Of a DNA stretch of 64,000 bases, positions 1 to 9,651 are shown piece by piece; the first letter of the stretch is position 1, and each line of letters begins with the position of its first letter. Where the stretch lies: NCBI RefSeq assembly GCF_025370785.1, contig NZ_JAMXFA010000005.1:156029-220028 (forward strand). Direction: 5' to 3'. The notes below the pieces were generated by a model that was not told the DNA's origin, ran no database searches, and saw only the letters and a program-made list of their open reading frames with translations. A program made the translations under genes and the position numbers. Source of the DNA: Laspinema olomoucense D3b (GTDB taxonomy: Bacteria; Cyanobacteriota; Cyanobacteriia; Cyanobacteriales; Laspinemataceae).

Positions 1-717
1 AGGTTGATTTCCCGGTGGGGTAGTTGGTGAAATTCCCGGTGAGGGACCGGCAAAGGTAATTAGGGGTTGTTCCGTTGCTGCTTCTGCGGGTACTGCTGTC
101 TCTTGTGTTGGGATGTCCCCAGTCGCCTCTGGCACAAAACTAGGCGTTGCCACATTCCGTAAAATCGCTAAATATCGGCCTGTATTCCGGTCCTGGATAA
201 TCGTATCCTTGGCATAATTTTCCGTTCCTTGAAAAATATTTAACCCTTCAAAGGTGAGTCCCCCGGTGAGTTCGAGTTCATCTTCTAAGGGATTAAAATC
301 GTTAATAATCGCCGCTTCTGTTAAAGTGCCACCGCCTAGGGTGGGAAATAGAATAAAGGTATCTTTGTCCTTGCCTCCGGTGACGGTATCCGCACCCCAC
401 TCCAGATAAAAGCTGTCGAATCCAGCATCTCCAAATAGGCGATCGCCTCCCAATCCTCCAATTAAAACATCCTCCCCCTGTCCACCATAGAGGATATCAT
501 TGCCATTGCTGCCATCTAAGACATCATTGCCTTGACTTCCGGCAACCAAGTCATTGCCATTCCCGCCAGTTAGACTATCATTTCCTTCATCCCCGTAGAG
601 GATATCATCCCCATCTGCACTATTGAGGAAATCATTACCTTGCCACCCATACAGAAAATCATTGCCCAGAGTTCCGAGTAAGGTATCATCGAACGGTGTG
701 CCTTGAATGACGGTCAT
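1..717 (-). CDS. RTX/hemolysin-type calcium-binding repeat protein (C-terminus beyond window)
   Basis: The reverse strand is open from an ATG at 717 to base 1 with no stop, so the C-terminus lies outside the window. After the N-terminal MTVIQGTPFDDTLLG come at least six glycine/aspartate nonapeptides of the GGxGNDxLx type (for example GGNGNDLVAG, GSNGNDILYG, GGLGGDRLFG) over about residues 12-95. These coil into a parallel beta-roll that binds Ca2+. A tail with INDFNPLEDELEL, typical of the segment after cyanobacterial RTX repeats, runs into a Pro/Thr/Ala-rich stretch at the edge. Such proteins are usually exported by type I secretion without a signal peptide, and none is visible here. Cargo function is unknown; the domain call is secure. 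Confidence 0.85.
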   Translation of the reverse strand, partial: MTVIQGTPFDDTLLGTLGNDFLYGWQGNDFLNSADGDDILYGDEGNDSLTGGNGNDLVAGSQGNDVLDGSNGNDILYGGQGEDVLIGGLGGDRLFGDAGFDSFYLEWGADTVTGGKDKDTFILFPTLGGGTLTEAAIINDFNPLEDELELTGGLTFEGLNIFQGTENYAKDTIIQDRNTGRYLAILRNVATPSFVPEATGDIPTQETAVPAEAATEQPLITFAGPSPGISPTTPPGNQP

Positions 718-1341
718 AATGTTTGAGTTGCCCTAGCTAGAAGAGAGGTTTTTGGGGATAATTCTTGGGTGGGTGTACTGGTCCCAAGGGAACAGAGTCA
801 CGAAGGGATTCGGCGACAGACAGAAGTAGTGACAAGACGAGTCCAAATACACCCCTTATTTGGTTATGCCCTTTCATAAGGATAAATGTGACACCTTGTT
901 CATAAATCTTTAAGAAATTAGAAGTAGAAGTAAGCAATGGTGTGACTCTTTTTGCTCCCCAAAAGTTTCTGCTTGACAGATGAAACAAAATGGGTTAAAT
1001 ATTTGGGAATTCAAGTCAATCCAGTGGACTATTCAATCTCATTGAGGCGTCAGGCTATGGGGAAGCCGTATAGCTGAACTGAGTTATTCAGGGCATGAAA
1101 AGAGCTAAAGAAGTCCGTGGAATTTAGGCGAGAAAAGAGACCCCTATATTTTTATTTGTTATTTTTCACGATAAGGTTGCCTGCTTTGACAAGATTTAAT
1201 CCGGTGAAAGGCGGCTATAAAAGTTATAATCGGTTCATCCAAGACCTGGGTTTGTGGACTGGGACTGTGCCAATATTTATCTAGGATAGGTAGAGATACT
1301 ATTTCGGTCCCTAGAAAAAACTCAGGGTATGAGGGGCTAAA
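718..1341. other. Intergenic region between divergent RTX and FHA-CHAT genes
   Basis: It must hold both divergent promoters. I see no gene or strong hairpin in it. A short reverse-strand frame at 737-988 has no family features and is probably noncoding. Confidence 0.4.
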
Positions 1342-4300
1342 GTGTTAGTTAAACAGCGATCGCAAATGTTAGAGGGAATCGCGGCAATGGATCGGAAAAA
1401 GGTGTTCATCCCCAAATCAGGGAAATCATACCCAAAAGCACACTTCATCGGGCTTTTGATGCTACCTTTTGCGGTGTTTTTCTCCGCTTTGAGCGCCCAA
1501 TCTCAACCCATCCTCCCGGCAACGGATGGGACAGGGACTGTTGTTACGCCCGAGGGAACCCGTTATGATATCACCGGGGGTCAGCGGTCCTCTGATGGTC
1601 GGAATCTGTTCCATAGTTTTACTGAATTTGGCCTAAATCCCGCTGAGATTGCTAATTTTATTTCTAATCCGGAAATTGTCAATATTTTAGGCCGAATTAA
1701 TGGCGGCAATGCTTCTTATATTAATGGGTTAATTCAGGTAACCGGCGGTGCATCGCATCTCTATTTAATGAATCCTGCCGGGATAGTGTTTGGACCGAAT
1801 GCTAGTCTGAATGTCCCGGGTTCGTTTCTAGCAACGACGGCAACGGGAATTGGATTTAATGACGGCTGGTTTAATGCGGTAGGGGGGAATCTTTATGGGG
1901 ATTTAGTGGGAACTCCCAGTGCTTTTGTTTTTGAGACAGTGCAGCCCGGGGCTATCATTAATTCAGGCAATTTAACCGTGCCATCGGGGCAAAATTTAAC
2001 CCTGATGGGGGGAACAATTTTGAATCAGGGGACAGTCGCCTCACCCGAGGGAAGCATGACAATGGCGACGGTTCCCGGTTCGAGTTGGGTGCGCTTGTCT
2101 CAACCCAATCATCTCCTAAGTTTGGACATTTCTGCACCATTTCCCATCGCACCGATCGCCTTACCCGCCTTACTCACTGGGGGGAATTCTTCCCATGTGA
2201 CGGATGTTCGCATCAACCCCGATGGAACGGTGCAATTAATCAGTTCCGGACTGGGAATTGCATCGGGAGATGTGGTAACGACCCAATCTCACCTAGAAGG
2301 GGAAACAGTTTCTTTATCAGCTCATCAAAATCTCACTTTAGTAAAAACCACCTTACAAACCACCGGGGATATGCTGTTGAGGGCGGGGGATACGGTGCGG
2401 GTGCGAGATCGCCTGCACCGGCCCTTTTTAGCCCATTCCGGGGGTAATTTGACCTTGCAAGGCGATCGCGCCATTGATATCTTAGCCTTGGATTCTATCG
2501 CTTCAGTGGATCAGGTTAAGTTTCAATTTGAACCCTTTCGCGCCGGGGGAGATATCACATTAGTGAGCGATGGCCCGATTTCCGGGGATTCTCACTTTGC
2601 CACCGGGGGAAATTTTGCGATTCGCACCGCTTCGGGGGAACCGGGAACCCTAATCAGTCTGTTTGACCCGATTGTGACTTCCAATGGGGATGTGAGCTTT
2701 GGGGACTATACCGGCGCTTCGTTGAAAGTGGAGGCGGGGGGCAGTATTATCGGGGTTAGTATTAATATCACCCAACCGGACACCACTCTGACGGGTTCCG
2801 ATCCAGATATTCCCATTCTCACCAGCAGTCCCTCGGTGATTCTGCGCGCTGGGGAAGGGAGTTTGTCTAATGTCGCCAATGTTCCCCCGGATCAGACAAT
2901 ATCTGATACAGTGTTTTCTGGTGGTGAGAGTTTCAGTCGAGGCAGCATTACCGTTAACAATATTACCACCGCTGGGGGTCCGGCCATTCTGTCGGCGACT
3001 AGCGATATTATTACGGGAAATCTCACCACCAATGGGGGGGATATTTCAGTCCTAAGTCGCACTGGAAATATTATTACTGCTGGGGAAGTGGTCTCATTAG
3101 GAACGACCGTTAATGGCAATATTAACCTCAATGCAGGCAATACTCTCACTGTGGGGATGGTCAAAAGTGGCAGTGGCAATATTACCTTGACGGGTAACGA
3201 AATTGATTTGAATGCCACAGTTACAGGCACAGGAATTTTAACTCTACAACCAAGAAATCCTAACCAAAATATTGTCTTATCGGGTGAAAGGGATAGCGGA
3301 AATACGATTTTGGATCTGACGGTGGCGGATTTAGCGGCCCTAGAGGATGGGTTTAATTCGGTTATTATTGGGGCGGAAAATAGCACAGGACTGATTACCA
3401 TTGCTGGGGTTGTGGACTTCAGCGATCCGGTTACCCTGCGATCGCCCCAAGGACGAGGTGCGACGGATATCGCCGGAAATCTCACCCTTTCGGATAATGC
3501 GACCCTGAATATCGATACCGCAGGCGCAACCTTGGTGAGTGCCGATGTCATTACCGAAGGAGAACTTAGCTTTGGCAATATCTTTTTAAATGCCGATGTT
3601 ACCTTTTCCGGGAGTAATATCACCTTTAATGGCACCATTGATGGGGAACGCCAGCTCAATGTTAGTTCCCCACTGGGGACTGTAAGAGTAAACCAACCTA
3701 TCGGCAGTGAGGTTCCCCTCCGCAATTTGGATATTGTGGCAGATGTTTTAACCCTATCCAGTGATATTGTTGCCCAAGGGAATATTCTTCTGAATAGTGC
3801 GGTAATTCTCGGCAATGATATCCGCTTGAGTACCCTGACTCCAGGGAGTTTGATTACGTTTAATAATACGCTGAATAGTCAGGAAAATGCGGCAGAATCT
3901 CTCACTCTAAATACTGCCGGTGGGATTATCTTTGCGCGGGAAGTCGGGGGCGGGGAAGGGGGTGCATTAGGGGCGATCGCCATTGAGGAAACCACCCAAA
4001 TGACGGCATCTGAGGCGATTACAGCCAGTCGCCTGACGGTGAATAGTTCCGGGACAGTCGCCCTCGAAGATGTCACCCTAGTCGCGGAAAATGCCAATCC
4101 GACAACCCCGGTTGTAGAACTGAATGCAACAGAGCAAATTGCTGTCGGAAATGTCACCGCTAATCCGGGTAAAATGAGTCTCACCAGTACCAATAGTTTT
4201 GTCACTACTGGGGATATGACTTCACCGGGAGGAACCCTAGAAGTCACGGCGGGACAAGAAATTACCACCGGCATCCTGAATACCTCGACAACGACAGGAA

Positions 4301-6276
4301 CAGGGGGCGAAATTACCCTCACTAGCACTAACAATCGCATTCTCACGGAAGAGATTAATACCTCTGGATTATTTGGCGGTGGCACTCTCACAATTTCAAC
4401 CTGTGAGACTTGTCAAGGCATTGCCGGACAGCCCTTGGCACCGGGAATCCAAACCAGCACAATCGCCACCAATGCTACAGAACAAGCAGCAGGGGATGTC
4501 ACCTTAACAGCCCCAGGGGATATACAAGTCGGGTCTATTAGCGCTCAGGGGAGTACCGGGGGAACTGCCGAAATTACCACCGGACGCTTTTTTCGGGCCA
4601 CAGATACCTTACTGGATGAAAATTCCCCTGATGCGAGTATTTCCACTGCTGGTTTAAGTGAAGAAGGGGAAATTAAAATTAGTCATGGAAGTGCGATCGC
4701 CCAAGCGCCATTTATTATCGGTGATCCTCAACTTAATGGCACTCTAGCGGCGATTATGACGGCTGGAAATAATATTATTGTCCCCGTGCAATCCTTTCCC
4801 TTTTCCTTTACTCAAGGGAATATTTCTTTGGTTTCTGCTGCCAGAGAACCTTCAATCATCATCCCCTCGGTACCCATTCCTGAGTCTCCTCCCTCCCTCG
4901 CCTTACCAGAAAACCCATTACAAACTCAACTGGAAAGACCCCCAGAAGCACAACCGCTGATTCAGCTTGAAAGTCGCCAACTGGATAGCCGAATTTTACC
5001 CCAGGATCGCGTTGCAACAGCCCGCTTAAACTTAGACAATTTTCTAAACCAAGGCACTGAAAATCTCCCGCTAACTATCGAGCAAATTGAAGGACTCCGG
5101 CAATCTGAATTTGAAACCTATTTTAAAGAAGACTTAGGGAGTGACTCCCTTTCTTATGAAGAAATTGTCCAAAGATTGCGCCAAATTTCCCAAGAAACTG
5201 GCACAAATCCGGCAATTCTTTATGTTTTATCCCGGGGCGATCGCCTAGATTTAGTCCTGGTTACCCCCCAGGGTCAACCCATCCACCGGGTTATTCCCGA
5301 AGCTAACCAAGAAGAATTATTATCCACAGCCCGCAATTTATTGTCCCAAGTTACCGATCCAAAACGGTTAAATACTCAAACCTATTTACCTCCGGCACGA
5401 CAACTGTATCAATGGCTGATTGCCCCCATTGTTGCTGAATTAGAAGCCCAAGAAATTGACACCCTTGCGTTTTCAATGGACGCCGGATTACGAACTCTTC
5501 CCGTTGCTGCCTTGCACGATGGAGAGCAGTTTTTAGTGCAAAAATATCGTTTGGGCTTAATTCCTAGTGTGAATTTAACCGATACTCGCTATGAGGATAT
5601 CCGGAATTTTCCGGTTTTAGCAATGGGAGCATCAACCTTTACTAATTTACCAAATCTGCCAGCAGTTCCGTTGGAATTACAAGCGATTATTGAGACTTTA
5701 GAAAACGGACAATCCTTTTTAAACGAAGAATTTACTTTAGAAAATCTCAAATTTCAGCGTGCATCTCAACCCTTTAGGTTAGTCCATCTGGCGACACACG
5801 GGCAATTTAATCCCGGTGACCCCAGTGAATCTTATATCCAACTTTGGGACGGACCCTTAAACTTACAGCAAATGCGGGATTTAGACTGGAACAATCCGCC
5901 GGTGGATTTGCTGGTTTTAAGTGCCTGTCGCACGGCGATCGGCAGTTTAGAGGCGGAGTTAGGATTTGCGGGATTAGCGGTGCGAATTGGGGCAAAAACT
6001 GCCATAGCCAGTTTGACTTACGTCAGCGATGAAGGAACATTAGCCTTGATGACGGAGTTCTACCAGAGTCTAAAAACCGCCCCGATTAAAGCAGAAGCAC
6101 TGCGACAGGCACAGATTGCCATGTTAGAGGGAAGAGTGCGCTTTGAAGGCGATCGCCTCTACTCGGAATCCGCCAATTTTTCTCTACGTTCTGATGGAAT
6201 CAACGAAAATCAAACCCGCGATTTCAAACATCCCTATTTTTGGGCGGTGTTTACCCTGATTGGCAGCCCTTGGTAA
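1342..6276 (+). CDS. Filamentous haemagglutinin N-terminal domain / CHAT protease fusion protein
   Basis: The 1644-residue protein starts with a hydrophobic signal-like segment (about residues 33-52, ending in SAQSQ). A two-partner-secretion FHA domain follows (about 65-185, with NLFHSFTEFGL, INGLIQVTGG, LMNPAGIVFGPNA). About 900 residues of G/T/N-rich beta-helix repeats come next, then a Pro-rich linker and a C-terminal CHAT domain (about 1330-1644). CHAT is a caspase-like fold; its catalytic pair is visible as His1486 in HLATHG and Cys1529 in LSACRTA. FHA domains normally direct export through a TpsB/Omp85 pore, so this is probably a surface or secreted beta-helix bearing a protease. The start is uncertain: GTG at 1342, ATG at 1366 or ATG at 1387 all keep the signal segment. 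No TpsB partner is in the window. Domain calls are firm; substrate and role are unknown. Confidence 0.9.
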   Translation: MLVKQRSQMLEGIAAMDRKKVFIPKSGKSYPKAHFIGLLMLPFAVFFSALSAQSQPILPATDGTGTVVTPEGTRYDITGGQRSSDGRNLFHSFTEFGLNPAEIANFISNPEIVNILGRINGGNASYINGLIQVTGGASHLYLMNPAGIVFGPNASLNVPGSFLATTATGIGFNDGWFNAVGGNLYGDLVGTPSAFVFETVQPGAIINSGNLTVPSGQNLTLMGGTILNQGTVASPEGSMTMATVPGSSWVRLSQPNHLLSLDISAPFPIAPIALPALLTGGNSSHVTDVRINPDGTVQLISSGLGIASGDVVTTQSHLEGETVSLSAHQNLTLVKTTLQTTGDMLLRAGDTVRVRDRLHRPFLAHSGGNLTLQGDRAIDILALDSIASVDQVKFQFEPFRAGGDITLVSDGPISGDSHFATGGNFAIRTASGEPGTLISLFDPIVTSNGDVSFGDYTGASLKVEAGGSIIGVSINITQPDTTLTGSDPDIPILTSSPSVILRAGEGSLSNVANVPPDQTISDTVFSGGESFSRGSITVNNITTAGGPAILSATSDIITGNLTTNGGDISVLSRTGNIITAGEVVSLGTTVNGNINLNAGNTLTVGMVKSGSGNITLTGNEIDLNATVTGTGILTLQPRNPNQNIVLSGERDSGNTILDLTVADLAALEDGFNSVIIGAENSTGLITIAGVVDFSDPVTLRSPQGRGATDIAGNLTLSDNATLNIDTAGATLVSADVITEGELSFGNIFLNADVTFSGSNITFNGTIDGERQLNVSSPLGTVRVNQPIGSEVPLRNLDIVADVLTLSSDIVAQGNILLNSAVILGNDIRLSTLTPGSLITFNNTLNSQENAAESLTLNTAGGIIFAREVGGGEGGALGAIAIEETTQMTASEAITASRLTVNSSGTVALEDVTLVAENANPTTPVVELNATEQIAVGNVTANPGKMSLTSTNSFVTTGDMTSPGGTLEVTAGQEITTGILNTSTTTGTGGEITLTSTNNRILTEEINTSGLFGGGTLTISTCETCQGIAGQPLAPGIQTSTIATNATEQAAGDVTLTAPGDIQVGSISAQGSTGGTAEITTGRFFRATDTLLDENSPDASISTAGLSEEGEIKISHGSAIAQAPFIIGDPQLNGTLAAIMTAGNNIIVPVQSFPFSFTQGNISLVSAAREPSIIIPSVPIPESPPSLALPENPLQTQLERPPEAQPLIQLESRQLDSRILPQDRVATARLNLDNFLNQGTENLPLTIEQIEGLRQSEFETYFKEDLGSDSLSYEEIVQRLRQISQETGTNPAILYVLSRGDRLDLVLVTPQGQPIHRVIPEANQEELLSTARNLLSQVTDPKRLNTQTYLPPARQLYQWLIAPIVAELEAQEIDTLAFSMDAGLRTLPVAALHDGEQFLVQKYRLGLIPSVNLTDTRYEDIRNFPVLAMGASTFTNLPNLPAVPLELQAIIETLENGQSFLNEEFTLENLKFQRASQPFRLVHLATHGQFNPGDPSESYIQLWDGPLNLQQMRDLDWNNPPVDLLVLSACRTAIGSLEAELGFAGLAVRIGAKTAIASLTYVSDEGTLALMTEFYQSLKTAPIKAEALRQAQIAMLEGRVRFEGDRLYSESANFSLRSDGINENQTRDFKHPYFWAVFTLIGSPW

Positions 6277-6324
6277 TTCTGGATTACAATACAATAGCAA
6301 TCAAAGATTCAGGGTTTTAAAACA

Positions 6325-7269
6325 ATGGAATTAATCCAATTAGGAAACAACGGACCCACCGTCCCGACCCTCGGTATTGGTGCCTGGTCCTGGGGAGATA
6401 CCCTATTTTGGAATTTTGGCAAAGATTACGGGGTCACTCAGGTGAGGGAAGCATTTCATGCCGCTGTAGAGGCAGGAATTACCTTTTTTGACACCGCCGA
6501 AGTCTATGGATTAGGCAAATCTGAACAGCTTCTCGGTCAATTCATTCGGGAAACAGAAATCCCTATCCAAGTTGCCACAAAATACGGTCCTTTACCCTGG
6601 CGGTTTACCGCCGATTCGGTTGCTGAAGCCATCACCGCTAGTCTCGATCGCCTGCAATTAACCCAAGTTACTCTCTATCAAGTTCATTGGCCTTTTACTT
6701 TTTTAATGAGTCAAGAAACCTTGATGAATGCTTTAGCCGATGAAGTGGAAAAAGGCCGAATTCAAACCATTGGTGTCAGCAATTATTCCGCTGCCCAAAT
6801 GCGAGAAGCTCATGCAGTTTTATCCAAACGCGGCATTCCTTTAGCCGTCAATCAGGTGCGTTATTCTTTATTATCTCGTGAGGTAGAAACCCAGGGAATT
6901 ATCAAAACTGCCCGAGAATTAGGCATCACAATTTTGGCCTATAGTCCCCTGCAACAAGGCTTACTCACCGGCAAATACACCCCCGACGGTCCTCAACCGA
7001 CCGGAGCTCGTCAGTGGGATTCGCGGTTCAAACCGGAGGGATTGCGGAAAATTGCTCCCGTCTTAGACTTGTTGCGCCAATTCGGTCAAAACTATGGAAA
7101 AACTCCCGCACAAGTTGCCTTGAATTGGTTGATTGCTCAAGGGGGTATCATTCCGATTCCCGGTGCTAAAAATGCTGAACAGGCGCGACAAAATGCCGGT
7201 GCTGTGGGATGGCAATTAACGGCGAATGAAGTAGCGCAATTGGAACAAGTGACTCGTCCTTGGTTATAA
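6325..7269 (+). CDS. Aldo/keto reductase
   Basis: This 314-residue protein has the normal length of the NADPH-dependent aldo/keto reductase superfamily. The catalytic tetrad is recognisable: Asp56 and Tyr61 in FFDTAEVYG, Lys86 in VATKYG, His121 in YQVHWPF. The C-terminal NADP-binding region reads IPIPGAKNAEQARQNAGA. It is a soluble TIM barrel that reduces aldehydes or ketones; the substrate cannot be read from sequence. The gene begins 48 bases after the CHAT gene on the same strand and may be co-transcribed, but no functional link is evident. Confidence 0.93.
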   Translation: MELIQLGNNGPTVPTLGIGAWSWGDTLFWNFGKDYGVTQVREAFHAAVEAGITFFDTAEVYGLGKSEQLLGQFIRETEIPIQVATKYGPLPWRFTADSVAEAITASLDRLQLTQVTLYQVHWPFTFLMSQETLMNALADEVEKGRIQTIGVSNYSAAQMREAHAVLSKRGIPLAVNQVRYSLLSREVETQGIIKTARELGITILAYSPLQQGLLTGKYTPDGPQPTGARQWDSRFKPEGLRKIAPVLDLLRQFGQNYGKTPAQVALNWLIAQGGIIPIPGAKNAEQARQNAGAVGWQLTANEVAQLEQVTRPWL

Positions 7270-7386
7270 CGAAAAGGGCCGCCCCGTTGCCTCATTTAAC
7301 CCGGATTCAAAAGCATTTTCGGTGAGGTTATCCGCTACTACCGGCGGGGTTAAACCCTCGCCGGTTTGTCGGATTGCAACGCTGTT

Positions 7387-7947
7387 CTAAATTTGATTGG
7401 GAGACTCAGAATTAGGCTCAGAAGGGGCTACATCCAGCCGAGGTAAAAGAGTGGATTCAAAAAAGTAAACGCGATCGCAATAGCGATTTTGAGTAGAACA
7501 AACCGTTTCAATGGCAACATGACTGGCATTAGTGATATTCAGGGATAAAGCAACTTGCTCTCCCGGACTAATGGTATGTGATTCCTGTCGCACCCCATCT
7601 AAATAAATATTAACCGCATTCGGCGGACTTCCTCGGTCATTGTCGCGCATTCCAAATTCTAATAACAGGGATTCAAATTGGCCTTCTTGTTCTCCGATTC
7701 GACAAGTTACTGAGACTGCTCGACTTCCGGGTCCTAAAAAGAAATAAGAACGATAGACTTTTCTCCCGACGGATATATCTAAGGTTTCTTGTTGTAATCG
7801 CCCGGGTCCATTGGTGACACATTGAGTATCAAATAAAAATAATGGAACGGTTTCGCGGGCTTTGACAACGGGTTGGAGCCAAGGCGCGATCGCCACAGAT
7901 AGGATTCCCGCTGCCATCAGTTGATTAATGAAGGATCTATTTTGCAT
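7387..7947 (-). CDS. Hypothetical exported protein
   Basis: I chose the ATG at 7947 because it puts a signal peptide at the N-terminus (MQNRSFINQLMAAGILSVAI, then a likely cut near VVKA). An upstream in-frame ATG at 8055 would add 36 residues with no visible purpose. The roughly 150 residues after the signal are beta-rich, with several cysteines (FDTQCV, VTCRIG, ETVCSTQNRYC) that could form disulfides in the periplasm. I do not recognise the family; it looks like a beta-sandwich rather than an enzyme. Confidence 0.65.
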   Translation of the reverse strand: MQNRSFINQLMAAGILSVAIAPWLQPVVKARETVPLFLFDTQCVTNGPGRLQQETLDISVGRKVYRSYFFLGPGSRAVSVTCRIGEQEGQFESLLLEFGMRDNDRGSPPNAVNIYLDGVRQESHTISPGEQVALSLNITNASHVAIETVCSTQNRYCDRVYFFESTLLPRLDVAPSEPNSESPNQI

Positions 7948-8165
7948 TGAGGGACAAACCACTAAGGGGTTTTGTATCTTATAATAGCCAATTTTGCCCC
8001 CGGATGTGGCACCGACTCTCAGTCTTTTTTTCCGGTCTTGTTGGCGCGACTCCATCGGGATTCGTTAGCATCTAGCGTACCCATGAGCCAGTTTTAATCA
8101 GGTTAACGGGAGTAGAACGGCGATCGCACCGCTACTCCCTAGAGAGGTTTTAACCGTTCGGTGAT

Positions 8166-8276
8166 TTACCGCTTGCTGGTCCAGACTGTGGTAAACATCA
8201 TCAGCATCCCCCCGACAAAAATCCCCACAGCCAGCAGTCCAGCCACTACATTAAAAATTCCTTCTGCATTTTCCAT
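8166..8276 (-). CDS. 36-residue single-span membrane protein
   Basis: An ATG at 8276 opens a 36-codon frame: MENAEGIFN, a hydrophobic helix rich in Val/Gly/Leu/Met (about residues 10-31), and the tail TVWTSKR. The pattern of acidic N-terminus, one helix and basic C-terminus resembles the tiny subunits of photosystems or cytochrome b6f. I cannot match it to PetG, PetM, PetN, PsaM, PsbM or Psb30 from memory. It is below the size most gene callers report. Confidence 0.5.
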   Translation of the reverse strand: MENAEGIFNVVAGLLAVGIFVGGMLMMFTTVWTSKR

Positions 8277-8443
8277 TAGGTACGCTATCCTTTACAAGAA
8301 TTTACAACTTTCTTATTTTTACCATACCTCAATTTTTTATAAAATTTATCTATCATTCGTCCCATCTCCCACTCAATATGCTAGAGTAAACCCAGGTCTA
8401 TTTTGTAGTTCTACTTAGCACAAAACCCTTTCATAAGTTTATA

Positions 8444-8764
8444 ATGTTTGATCTGATTTGCGAATTTTCTCGAACCCACTGTATAGCGATTTGCGCGTTT
8501 TTGGTTCCGGCTAACTTACTGGCCACCCTCCAAACTCTGATTTTTATGGGACTCGGAACCCAGAAACTACAGATTCGGGTCATGGCCGCGATCGCCAGTT
8601 TTTATGCGATCGTCATGGTCTTGCACGTTGTAAGCTGGTTCCTGATTGGGGTGGTCATGGCTCCTACCTATATTTTGCTTGCCCTAGGCAGTCTGTGTCT
8701 GAGCATCAATATCTGGGCGATCGCCCATTCTCCGAGGGTCATTCCGTTACTGCGACGCATTTAA
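8444..8764 (+). CDS. Small membrane protein, three predicted helices
   Basis: The 106-residue protein contains three hydrophobic segments (about 14-36, 45-68 and 74-95) and ends in a basic tail. There are no catalytic motifs. It is followed after 132 bases by another small membrane protein on the same strand, so the two may be co-expressed. The family is not recognised. Confidence 0.6.
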   Translation: MFDLICEFSRTHCIAICAFLVPANLLATLQTLIFMGLGTQKLQIRVMAAIASFYAIVMVLHVVSWFLIGVVMAPTYILLALGSLCLSINIWAIAHSPRVIPLLRRI

Positions 8765-8896
8765 ATGAGGGAATCCCTCCGGATTTCCATAACTCACCCC
8801 CTCGTGATACCCTAGCGGTGGTATCTTACCATTCACCAAACTGCGATCGCCGCAATGGGGTTAAATTTTTTACAGGATTAGGACTAGCAAGCGCCC

Positions 8897-9142
8897 ATGA
8901 AAGAAAAACTTTTAAATTGGCTGAACCTGTTTTTAGTCGCCGATGTATTTTTCGTCTTGTTAAGCTTTGTTTGGTTTGCGATCGCCGTCGTGGGACGCTC
9001 CACTGGGGTCAACCTTGGCCTAGATGTCTGGCATCAACTTTGGCAACCTGTGTTTAATCCAGCAATTGGTATTTTAATGGCCGGTGCGCTCTTGAGTGGA
9101 TTGACCAGTTGGATTTCTAAGCGCTTCAATAAAGCCCATTAA
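8897..9142 (+). CDS. Small membrane protein, two predicted helices
   Basis: The 81-residue protein has two hydrophobic segments (about 10-33 and 53-72), a Trp-rich connecting loop and a basic C-terminus (SKRFNKAH). The hydrophobic pattern and HIP1-containing codons suggest a real gene. Family and function are not recognised. Confidence 0.6.
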   Translation: MKEKLLNWLNLFLVADVFFVLLSFVWFAIAVVGRSTGVNLGLDVWHQLWQPVFNPAIGILMAGALLSGLTSWISKRFNKAH

Positions 9143-9651
9143 TCAACAATCGCTCATCCTCCCCCTCGCCTGCTGTTAACTCAACAGACCCAGGGCGAGG
9201 GCGATCGCCCACAGAAATACCCAGGTTTCTTGAGTCCCCATCCTATTAGCCCATCCAAACGTTTAAAATTTTTCCGTCTTTTTACGGAATTGGGATTTTG
9301 GGAAAAAATCTGTTATAGTATTTCTAAGTAGAATTTCGGAGAGTTTCAGCCCCCTATTACTCTCGCTCCCCTCTGGATTAAGCTTTTCCCTGGGCCCGAT
9401 TCCGCACCTAGAAAATTAATCCAAAAACAGCAAAATTTCCCCGTGACCCATTCTGGTGATTCCTCAAGAGAACTGGATCAGGGGTTAGCCGATAAATTCA
9501 AAGATAGCCCAGCCTACCACAATACCAGGTAAAAGAAACTCAGGCTGCCTTAAGTCTCCGCCGTAGATCCCCAGCGCGGGACCGCCAACCCTTCAAGACA
9601 CTGCACCTTATGCACAACTCAATATCACGCTAAGTTCCCCTCAACCCACAT
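9143..9651. other. Intergenic region, no gene seen
   Basis: This lies between the convergent ends of the small membrane protein gene and a histidine kinase gene. I see no coding frame, tRNA or clear terminator. Confidence 0.35.

Noticed and set aside
2085-4391. Long frames on other strands inside the FHA-CHAT gene
   Set aside because: Shadows of the low-complexity beta-helix repeats; no domain features.
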